This document shows, in pieces, positions 1 through 11,300 of a DNA stretch of 64,000 nt (its first letter is position 1; the number at the start of each line of letters is the position of its first letter). The translations under genes were made by a program, and so were the position numbers. The stretch lies in contig NC_088300.1 of assembly GCF_032854445.1 (NCBI RefSeq), positions 3,536,001 to 3,600,000 on the forward strand, read 5' to 3'. The notes under the pieces were generated by a model, which was given only the letters and a program-made list of their open reading frames with translations, was not told the DNA's origin and did not search any database. The DNA is from Liolophura sinensis. Lineage: Eukaryota; Mollusca; Polyplacophora; Chitonida; Chitonidae.

Positions 1-1650
1 TGTGGCAAATGTACAAATGTCAATATAAGGAAGCACAACCCTTTCAAACAGTGGCAAATTTTGTCCTGTCTCAACCTGTGTTTCTGAATGGAAAAATCAA
101 CCAGTTGTCATATGTTAATCAGACTTTTTTCTTGTTGACAAATTGTCATTTCTTACATGTATGTTCACTGATTTGTCTGCTCTGTATTGTGTTCATTACT
201 CATTCCACGTGTTACAGACTAATTTATGACAAGGAAAAAAAACATTGCAACAATATTTAAGTTCATGGTTGAGCCCAGAGTTTGCTGTGATACATGACCT
301 AAAATTGCTCACAGGACTAAGCTGCATATTTTGCCTATTTGTGAGAGTTTCATTGATAGGGGGATATCCTACGAGGAAATTGTAAGTTTCAGCACCAAAA
401 GTAATATTTTATGACATTTATTTGCGTCTGAAAATGCACTTTTTTGGGGCGAAAATTTAGGTCATAGAGAAGTTTACAGTACTTCCAAACTTCCATGTAA
501 GAGATAGCACGTCTGGGATGCCATAGGTATTTCCCAACATTTATTTGATCTTCAGTATATTTAATACTTCCTCTGTGCTTGTGTAATAAACCTAAAAAAT
601 GTTTACTTTACCAGTATTTAAAACAGCATAACATTAGCGAACATTTGTTCTGTGTACAGTACACTTATTTAAAGCAACTTCAAAAGGTGTTGAGAGCATG
701 TAATATGCTTACATGTACATGTCCTTTACCATGTAAATATCCACACCAATTATACACAGTATATATGTAGTATATGTAGTGTTAAAAAGAAAGTTGCAGA
801 AATCAGACAGTCCTGTTGTTTGTCTTCTTCATTATCTTACTTGTTTCTAAATCTTAGTATTGCATTTGCATGCAATTGCTTTTCCTGTGGGTCCACACTG
901 CTTATATCTTAGAAACTATCCAGAGGAAATTCTCACAGGTTACATTCATTATGCAAACCCTGGGTCAATCCTCTCATAAGTTTTGCTTATTTATGGAATT
1001 CCATGCTTCTCATTGGTCAGTGGTTTCTGTGCTCTCAATATTGTTTGATTTTTACAGAATTTTTGTATGTAGGCTCCTTGTGTATAATTTCAGATTGAAG
1101 TTGAAAACTAGGTGGATGTGTACTTAAAGCTTGCATATTTAATGATTATCTTGATTCTGATTGGATGTGGGTTATGTTTTCTGTAATTTGCTCATACATT
1201 TGAAAACTAAGTTGAGGAGAATCCTGAAACTCACAGGTTACATAGTGTATATGAGACCTCAGATCACATAATTAACATAAACTTAAATCAAGGCAAAACA
1301 CTGATCAACAAAATAAATTCTTATTTTAATACTTTTTGAGGTCTGGAAATTTGAAAAATGTGACAGTGATGTAAGCTTGAGGTGATGTGTGTAGATGTAT
1401 ATGATGGACTTGTGTTACACAGCTGTATGTTCATGTGTGTTTGTAGTATTCAGAGTAAAATCTACATCTCAGATTTCCGTAATTTGCTGTTAAATGCATC
1501 TACATGTAGTTAGCTGGTGGGCTGTAAGCAAAAACCAGTTGGTGCATAATTCAGGCTTCTTTTTGTGTCAGAGGCAAGTAATGGTGGCCTGATATGGATG
1601 TGCCATTCAACCATATCATGTATATAACTGATCACTTAGTCCAGATACTG
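1..1650. other. AT-rich non-coding sequence
   Basis: No coding exon recognised on either strand; only short open frames without homology or splice-site support. It probably lies in an upstream intron of the GOLD-domain gene whose 3' exons begin at 8,057, since the first visible exon there starts mid-protein. Confidence 0.5.
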
Positions 1651-1963
1651 GGCCCGAGAGCACAGTTGGTAGAGCGTCTGCTTTGGAAGCAGTAGATCCA
1701 GGGTCGGTCTTGAGTCACGCTTAAGACCTTAAGAGGAAGAGGAAGTTGTAACTTCCTCGCTTGGTGTTCAGCATGAAGGAGATAGACTGGTTGACCAGTA
1801 TCAGTATAATGGCTCGGGCGGGGCAGCTTTCTTGCCTTCGGTAAGGCATCTCATTGAAGCAGAATTAGATAAAAGAACGGTGGAAGTCTGTCCTGTAACA
1901 AGGAGGCACATTACATGCACTCTAATGATTCCTTCGTCGTCATATGACTGAAAAATTGTTAAA
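1651..1963 (+). mobile_element. tRNA-derived SINE, family 1, copy 1
   Basis: The head resembles a tRNA promoter: an A-box-like GCACAGTTGGTAGAGCG is followed by a degenerate B-box around 1,690-1,712. The body and 3' domain (TTCGTCGTCATATGACTGAA) match the copies at 29,744 and 57,627. The 3' tail is cut short before the ACTCACTC repeats seen in the other copies. It is diverged and probably old. Confidence 0.8.
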
Positions 1964-4811
1964 GGAGGAGAAAACATAAAAATAATGCCAAAATCAGATG
2001 ATAGAGCATCAAAACTTATTTGCAAATATGATCTTTTGGATTTTTTTGGATTTTTTTGTTTTCAAGAGAAAAGGGTATTTGAAAATATTTTTGTATGATG
2101 GGCATTTGGGACCAACTTTTGGTATTTATCGTTGATGCATAATAATGTTCTAAATAAGGATGTGATGCTTGTCTAATAAATTTATTTGAATGTAAATTTG
2201 TTGTTTATATCGAAACATATGAATTTAACCTAACTTATGATAATATTTATGAACATATTCAAAATAAAAATATGATCCAAATTGAGGTTTTAATATATCA
2301 CCTAACATTTGTTAGGTGAAAAGAACAAATTCTAGTGCAAAAATATTTATTACGCTTGTGTTACATCCTCATTTATGACATTATCAAACAAAGACTATAA
2401 ATACCAAAAGGTATTTATCTTCATGGTTTCACAATTTCATATCTTGTGTCATCGGATTACTTCTGTCTAATGGTACTGGTAAGCTCATGAATATTGTTCA
2501 GATTTTTTGCCTTTTTATTTTACATGAGCATTTCATCTTACACAGCCTGTTCTTCATCTTGGGTACTTCATGGCCAGTACCTGTAGATTACAAATATTGA
2601 GCAAAGTCCAGTATTATTCTCGGTCATGTCAGTTGGTCTGCAACCAACATCTCGTTCACATCTAAAGTAAGGGACATAACACAGGTATTTTAAATATATA
2701 GCAACAGCTGAAGAAGTATTTATACTAGTTGTTAGCTTTGAAGTGGAATTCAAGAATTTCAGAGTGGGACAGTTAGTTTCAAGTAATGAAGGATTTGATT
2801 CTAGGCTGTGAGATTGTTATCCCCAAACTCAGACTGATATTCCCATTATTGTGCTTGTGGGACCTCCAACAAGGCTGTCCAGTCTGTATTTCCGTCCAGT
2901 ATCATGCACTCTGAAAGTGTCCATGTTGTCTTCAACCCACAGGAGATAAGCCTTGTATGTTTATTAAAACAAGTGGAAACCTGCATTGACACTCCATGGA
3001 CAAATGAAGGGCCACAGTTGTTGAGAGAGCTGGTAAAGCCATGTTAACCAATCCTGACACCCCAATGATTGATAAATCATATAAATTATTGCACCTGAAA
3101 CAATTGAGAATGGCAAAAGTAATGTCCCTATCCTATAGAAAAGTTTGTACATGTTGGATTACATGGTAGATGATGACAGGCTGCTAGGTCATAAATATTG
3201 CATGAGGTGATAGCGCCCAATGTGACGCCTGGCAAGTGGTGTATGCACGCCCGACCAGCTTTTGGGGGTAATTAATGTCAAGAGAACATTGGGTATCCTT
3301 TGATAGGTCTGAAGGTTGCATGGAGATATTGTTAAAGCTTCAAGATCAACCAGCAATACATGCACATGTTACCCACGCGTGATTTGTCCGGTGCACTCCA
3401 GACCCAATGTTAGAACTTATCCTCTCTGGTTTCTCTGGTGACATGCATTGCCCTTTGAGTGTTACTAGGCTATGTGATTGGGAACATATTGTTTAAGGCA
3501 TAATCTTGGGTTTTAAATTTTCTTGGGTTCCTACTGATATCTCTTTGCGCACTCCCCCCAAATTGCTGAATGGATTATACTGCATACTGTTACGGATAAG
3601 CCTATATGTGTTAGTAGGGATGAGAGGTAGCTGCTATGCATGTGAACTTGATCTTGTGATATTATCTTTTCTAATGGCCCTGCCCATATTGATTTTCTGA
3701 GAGCACTTTGAAGTGGCACGGCCTGTCAGAATTGTATCGCTGAAGGATTACTCGGTGCAGGCTAACTAGAGGTCCTGTGCGTGGCTTGACCACACCTTTG
3801 TCTATCCTCAGCTGTATGCTGCCTGGCACTACTAGGTTTGACCAATTACTCGGGGGACATGCGCAGTTGAGATTGTGGGATTCCAGTTAGATTCGTTTGG
3901 TCCATATTCACAGTGTGTTGTGGCTGGATAAGTTACCAGTTTTTTCTCAGGCAGCAGACATATTGGTAAACTGTCAGCGCTTTACCTGGAGGCTAGCAGG
4001 CAGGCTGGCTGAGGAGGTCACATCACTGGGTGAGTCTGGGCAAAGATGTACACCTCAAGGTGCTTGTGATATGTATGTTAGCTTCAGGGGGCCAGTATCT
4101 GAACATTTGGCCAAGAAGCCATATAGATCAGCAAAATTGTCATGTTGTTGTTGAATGGTTTCCTCTCTTTTCACATATTATGCCTGTGTCATAAACCTGA
4201 GGCCAGTTTTCCGGGCTGTAAGTGCAATTAGCAACTTCATTTTTATAGGCTGGAAAACCTCAGCTATGCCAGTAGCGCTATTGGCTCGATGGATTTATAC
4301 ATTTGTGTAGGCTAAGGCTTGGAAACTATTTTCTAGACGGTAATATATACTCCAGATTGGCTGAGAATTGGGTCGATCATGTTTGCAGCTGTACTTCCAC
4401 CTTATTTCTGAAAGCTAAGCTCGGATGGGTGCAGAATATCTGGACCTAGATCCAGATCTATCCTGGTCATTTTTCTGTGGATTTCGAGTTTTAAATGAAT
4501 TTGGTTCCTTAAAGTGGTTTTTAAACATATCCATCTTTTTCTGTTTTATTTTGAATGTTAATTCTCATCATATCTAAAACCAGTTGCTGCTTCCTGTTTT
4601 AAACCTGTTCTGGCCACGATATGGCTGGAATATTGTCTGTGGTGTTATGAAGCCGTAATCGTTCTTTCATGCATTCAGTGGTCAATTTTTCCTCATTGGA
4701 ATTTTCTCCACTACGTACTTTTGCTTGTCTTGCCATACATTCACCAGAAAGCATCTAAATAAAACGTTTCCATGTGTATGTTTTAAAATACTGTATAAAT
4801 ACTGTATTTGC
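1964..4811. other. Non-coding sequence, probably intronic
   Basis: No exon, RNA gene or clear repeat found. The open frame at 3,897-4,154 has no recognisable domain and no splice context. Confidence 0.45.
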
Positions 4812-5925
4812 ACTAAAATGTGCCCAAATACATGCATATTGAAGGCAAATGAAGGTCATAACAGAGTACATTTGGTGCTGAAATCTACCCAAGTGTGTGC
4901 GTATTGAGAGGCAAATGACGGTCACTACAACTCACGTTTGGTGCTGAAATCTACCCAAGTACGTGCGTATTGAGAGGTGAATGACGATCACTACAGCTCA
5001 AATTTGATGCTGAAATTTACCCAAATACATGCGTATTGAGAGGTGAATGATGGTCACTACAGCTCACGTTTGGTGCTGAAATCTACCCAAGTACATGCAT
5101 ATTGAGAGGTGAATGATTGTCACTACAGCTCACGTTTGGTGCTGAAATCTGCCCAAGTACATGCGTATTGAGAGGTGAATGACGATCACTACCACTCACG
5201 TTTGGTGCTGAAATCTACCCAAATACATGCGTATTGAGAGGTGAATGATGGTCACTACCACTCACGTTTGGTGCTGAAATCTACCCAAGTACGCGCGTAT
5301 TGAGAGGCGAATGACGGTCACTACAGCTCACGTTTGGTGCTGAAATCTACCCAAGTACGTGCGTATTGAGAGGTGAATGATGGTCACTACAGCTCAGGTT
5401 TGGTGCTGAAATCTACCCAAATACATGCGTATTGAGAGGCGAATGATGGTCACTACAGCTCAAGTTTGGTGCTGAAATCTGCCCAAATACATGCGTATTG
5501 AGAGGTGAATGATGGTCACTACAGCTCAGGTTTGGTGCTGAAATCTACCCAAGTACGTGCGTATTGAGAGGTGAATGATGGTCACTACAGCTCAGGTTTG
5601 GTGCTGAAATCTACCCAAATACATGCGTATTGAGAGGTGAATGATGGTCACTACAGCTCAAGTTTGGTGCTGAAATCTGCCCAAATACATGCATATTGAG
5701 AGGCGAATGACGGTCACTACAGCTCACGTTCGGTGCTGAAATCTACCCAAGTATGTGCGTATTGAGAGGTGAATGATGGTCACTACAGCTCACGTTTGGT
5801 GCTGAAGGCTACCCAAATACATGCGTATTGAGAGGCGAATGATGGTTTGGGTTTGGTGCTGAAGGCTACCCAAATACATGCGTATTGAGAGGCGAATGAT
5901 GGTTTGGGTTTGGTGCTGAAACTTT
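4812..5925. repeat. 66-bp minisatellite, about 17 units
   Basis: The landmark GTGCTGAA recurs at 4,875 and then at exact 66-bp steps to 5,799 (14 intervals), followed by two 57-bp steps to 5,856 and 5,913. The last two units lack about 9 bp around CACTACAGCTCAC. Units are mostly 85-95% alike by eye. A degraded first unit starts near 4,812. Confidence 0.95.
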
Positions 5926-7829
5926 TCTGGTAGAATATCATTCTACATGTACCTTATACAGAAACCTCAGACTCCTTTTCAAAGTTTTACAGAACTCTCA
6001 GACAAAATGATTATCTTAGTCATGGATGAAACATTATGTAAAATATGGTTCATGTGTGAAAGATGTAAATTACTGCATGTGTAAGAATGAATAGCATACA
6101 TGTCTTTCTTGAATAAGGGTACAGTGTATAGACATATATATTAATCATTAATGAATTGCATGAATTATTTTTGTGTGTATTTTGACATATTAACATATTT
6201 TTTTATATATATATATTTCATCATGATGCAGTTAAAACAGTGAATTGTGTTGAATATTTGAGTACCTTGAGAGTTAGGAAAGGAGTGGAACATGGATTTT
6301 GTTTCTTTATTTCGGGGTAATATCTCATGAAAGCCAGAATGGGTTAGTAATTATATGTGTATATAAATTGCTGTATGTATACATAGTACTGCATGTATTT
6401 CTATGTTGCATGTATTTCTATGTTGAGAATATGTGACAGCATGCTGGACTGGACAATTTACATCCTGCATCTCCATACATGCATTGCCATACTGAACCTG
6501 ATAGACCAATGACACATCAGTATACTAGACCATTGTAGGTAATGGCATGCTTACACCTGATGATTTAACAGTGCACAGCTGCAGTAATTCCATCATGAGT
6601 CTTATTTAAATACATTAAAACTCAGACCAGCACCATCTACCTGATGACTGAAATATGTTCTTCAGTGTGGCTTATTCAAATGTACCCTCCAAAAACAGTC
6701 AAGGCCTGTTTGATTTAACAGTTTTGTATTTTTATATGTATAAAACTCCAGTAAACTATTAAAATAAATAAATACAACACTGCATTAAAAATATGTTATT
6801 GAATGTTTCCAGTTTTTCTCATACATACATGTACATTGTGGGGTTTTGAAATAATGCATTCTGTTGATGTGGTGACAACTAATCTGGCAAAGTGCATCAG
6901 TGGGATATTTGTGCATTAAAACCTAACCACACCTCTTTGCACAAAATGAATAAATGGAAACTAAGCAAGTACATAATTCATCCCAGGAGTTAATAGATTG
7001 TTGATGAGCGTCCCACAGGAATACTGAAAGCCTAGTGTTGTGACAATGTATATATTGGTCGTGGCATGTTGGTGCCAAGGTGCCATGTTTATGCCTTGCA
7101 TTAACCTTGTATTGGTGCCTGGGGCTTGGTGGATGGGGGGTTGTTGTCATGGACATGCATAAACTGTTTGTCTGTGACATGGTGCAGTGACTGGTGACGG
7201 GCGTATTGATCCGGTAACCGTCACAACCTGCAGCCTAACCATTTGTATGTCGGATTACCTAGTGTTAATCTATCTCTCCTGGACTCAACTCTTCAGCTGC
7301 CTGCACTCCAGTCTAAATGTGTGCAAATTAGTCTGGCCTGTGTCATTCTCACAGGGTCAGGTGGTGACATATTTAGGATTGTCCAATGGGTATATGTAAT
7401 GGTTGATGTAATGAACAGGTGATGTAATCATGCCACCCAGTGACCAGTCCTACAAAACTTACAAAAGTCAGGTCAACACAGGGGACAGCTAGTGCTTGTA
7501 GGACCGTTCCGGTGGTTTCCTGTGAAGATCTTTGGAAGTCACTTGTCTGCCATCAATATGACGTACATGTGTACACATTTAAATCTAGATGCAGGTGAAA
7601 ATCTGTGCATCACAGCTGGCAATGGAGTAGTTTACTCCATGCACACTGCTGTTGTGCAGGTGACGTTATTTAGTGTTGCATAACATTCCATTCAAATCAA
7701 TAAACAAAGAAATAGAATGGGGCTATACATTTATTCACACCATTGTCTCCTTTCTGGCCACATACATGTGACAATGAAGTGGAAATTACATGTACATCTT
7801 GGAGGATTTGAGTTGTCATGGTGATGTCA
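5926..7829. other. Non-coding sequence, probably intronic
   Basis: AT-rich with scattered ACATGTAC words; no supported gene or repeat. Confidence 0.45.
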
Positions 7830-8056
7830 ATTGACAGTTTGTGGTTATCCGCAGGCAATCATAGCCTGTGGCTACCAGCAGATAACCAGGGGTGTCTGTC
7901 CTTTGTTTCTCTCCCTAGCACACCTAGCAAGAGCTCAATTTTTTATCTATGATAATGCCTATTTATCTGTATTGAGAATGTTTATGGTGGTTCCAGGAGA
8001 CAGTACATGCTTGGCAGCAGATAATCAGTCTGTGCATCTTTTTTTCATCTCCCCAG

Positions 8057-8357
8057 CAACAAGAGCTCATTCAACAGTTACAAGAACAGCATTTTCAACA
8101 GTACATGCAGCAAGTTTACCAGCAACAGGTGCTTCATCAACAGCAGCAGTATCAGCAGCTACAGGCCATGCAGGGGGTGGGGCAGGTCCCTCAGGTGACA
8201 CCACAGCACCCCCAGGGTAGGGGCAGTACCCCTCAGAAAGAAAAGCACATCGGCTCTGACCCCACAGCCACACAGCTGCGACCCAATGGTTTACAGTCTA
8301 TTCCTGTGTCAAACTCAGCTGAACATGAAGATGTTGATCTTAGTGGAGATGAAACAA
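8057..8357 (+). CDS. GOLD gene exon: Gln-rich linker
   Basis: Acceptor CTCCCCAG ends at 8,056 and donor GTAAGTAG starts at 8,358. Length 301 nt, entered at phase 0 and left at phase 1. It encodes a Gln-rich helix, then a Pro/Ser/Thr-rich linker ending in an acidic [10 protein letters not shown]. Confidence 0.88.
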
Positions 8358-11300
8358 GTAAGTAGTGTGTAGTTTAATGTGTATATACAACAGCACAGTG
8401 ATTCAGTGATCCATTAACATATCAGGGTTTACCTGTGTCTTTTATAGCCTAGATTAAAATCTGCTTGGGTAAAGAGATACAGAATTGTCACTGATTGGCT
8501 GGTGTTAGGGAAAGGTAAAACCAGGCTAAGCCACGGCTCAGCTGACTTTTAGCTACTGTCCATTCATTCAGATATGACCATGCCTGTTTGATTTAACCAA
8601 GGATTGTGGTATATTATAAATAACTTCACATATTTAGCTCAGGCATATTTACAGGCATGCCTGTAAAGCCTGATATGGATGTTTTATTGGTGAGCTATTA
8701 GTATCCTTGCCACCAAATCGTAAGCTTTAATGCACTTGATGTGAAATACATTCAGTAGTCATTTTATTTCCACTCATAATGCTCTTGCCTGTACCAGTAA
8801 TTATGCCCATAGATTTCACAATAAGCTAAGGGGCAAAATTGATGGTGGTCATTGAAATGATTGCTGATCTAACTTAAATGACCTCCTCCTGTATAGACAT
8901 GCTGATGCTCTCCATGTGTCTGTTGTAAACTTTTCCCTTGCTAGATAAGCCTGCTAGTAAACAGAACATGGTTGAATGTGGTCTGTGCACTTTGCTGGCT
9001 ACTGCTCACTGCTGTGTTCCCCATGTAATATAAAGGATCTGTGGTATGTTTTACCTCGGACGAATATAGCGTTATATTCGTCTCAAATTTTACCTCCCTG
9101 TCTTGCAGTGAATTCTTGGAGGTAATTGGTTTGAATGGCAACCAACTGTATAACCACGTTAAAAGATCTTGTTCTTTTTATTTATGAAGCAGGGTTGATA
9201 TGATCACAGGTTCCCGTATCTTTCCTGTCGCTTGGATAGAAGTAAGCTAATGGGAGTGGAAAGCCTGTCAGCTCCTGTCAGTGACTATATAATAACTTAT
9301 TATGGCTTGTTCTCCAGGTTCATCCCCATTACCCAACCTTATGCCAGCCTCGCTCTGGACTCGTAACGATATCCAAGAGTTTAAAGATAATGTGCGCTCA
9401 ATGTCAGAAAATGTGATCAAAATAGGGTCCCTAGGGACAGCTACGGTGAGTGGTTTATCAGTGGGCGTGTCATTTTCTTTGGCTGTCACTCTCGGTCTTT
9501 GTTTTCATGATTTCAGTATCACAACCTGAGAACTTCTGGCGGGTGTGAGATGAGACCTGATTATGGTGTCATCTGCACAGTGTGGCTATCCTACTTATCC
9601 TACGTTAATTTTTACAGAAAGAAATACTGTGTTTCTTGTAGATGTACATGATCTATCTGAAATGTTTTGAAAAGTAGATTATTTTCATGGGTCAGAAAAT
9701 TATGCCAGTATTAAACACAGAAAACAGAAATTATTCACGTTGCATTTTTACCCAAAGCTATATTGAATTGTAAAGGAATCAGATAAGTGTCTTGCCACAG
9801 AAATCCCTTGAAGTTCTCAGCTGTCTGAGCAGTCTGCTTCTGTGCTCGGTGTCGTGGTTTGTTGCACATCTTGTCACTAGATGGCGTTGTGTTGTAGATA
9901 ACTTACCCCCCATTGCGGCCGCCTCCATGTGGACACGCAAAGATTTAAAAGAGTTCAAGGAGTCCCTGAATAAAGATAAAGAATCTGTGATAAAAGTTGG
10001 ATCTGGAGAAACCATTACAGTGAGTATATGTTACTCTGGAACAGTCATAAAGGGAATCCCACTGAGTTTTTGGCCGTGCTAATTGCCTTGCGGTTGACAA
10101 AGTCAGTGAGTAAATGTTGATTACTAACTGCTTGGGCTTACTCATTGGTTAACTGTGTACACCATGTGCTAAAGCAGGTGATACAGCTGTCAAGTTCATG
10201 TCATGACCCTGAGCTGGTCCTGTCTCTGTAGTGCTCTTATCTACGCCTGAAAACATACTGCCATCTACAGACTGGGTGCATGTACAATAAATATCAGAGA
10301 ACATAATGGACACATGAACAACAAAGAAACAGAATTTGTGCAGTCTAACACTATAAACAGAATGTGGACAGGAAATCTCCAGTAATAAAGAAAGGGAATA
10401 TGTCTCTGAACAACACAACACTGAACTAGAATGTTTGCATGAAAAAAGTACATGTAACAGAAAGTGTACAGAAAGTAAGACAGGTATAGAATATGAGCAT
10501 GAACAACAAATAACACAGAAATAGAACATGTGAACAAAAAAGAAAAAAAATCTGAAACAAAAAGATGTATGCATGCCTGGCCTGCAACTTGTTTTGTCCA
10601 TGTTCCTCTTCATTGTTCTAGTTCTGTGAATAATACTGGTTATGGTTCATGTAAATCTGAACATATTTCTTTTTCATACTGTAATGAGAAAAATTATGAT
10701 TTTTCAATACATGTATGTATTATTTTTGTTTTGATTGAATAACAGCATGAATGTATGCATTCCTGTTTTTAGAAGTGTCGTTTTTGTCAAGAGCATTGCA
10801 TGTATTTCAATACTTACTTAGTACCACTGTACTGATGTATGTTTTTGAAAATGTTGGTTTGTGATGCTGTTTCTTTATTTGTATTAATATGTATGTATAT
10901 AATCATTTACTAGGAACATTCCTTAGGTCTCCAGAAAGTTGGAGTAGTACCCATAGCAGATGAACAAATTGTACATGTTTTTTTGCTCTGATGGTATATA
11001 ATCTAGTTGTAATTCAACAAGAGTAGAAACCAACAAGTACAAGAAGCCAAGTACATGAAACCAACAAGTACAAGAATATTGTGTTAATAAAGAAATGAGT
11101 AAATCTATCTGTTGGCTGACCATAATATTTGCTGATTGGGGTAAAGCATTATTGTTATTGAAGTGTGGCTGATTGGCTCTTCACTAAGGAGGTCAGATAC
11201 AGCATCAGCTGGTTTGCTGAAGTAAAGAGATGTGTCTGCTGAAAGTTGGGGGTTTTATCCAAGCTCTGTCTGGTTTTCTCATCCAGTAAACCTGACGGCT

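Noticed and set aside
1672-1745. True tRNA gene
   Set aside because: The A-box-like and B-box-like words belong to a SINE head; the cloverleaf is not complete and the same body recurs at 29,744 and 57,627.
10149-10613. 154-codon Phe/Ser/Cys-rich - strand frame
   Set aside because: Low-complexity read of an A-rich repeated stretch in a GOLD-gene intron.
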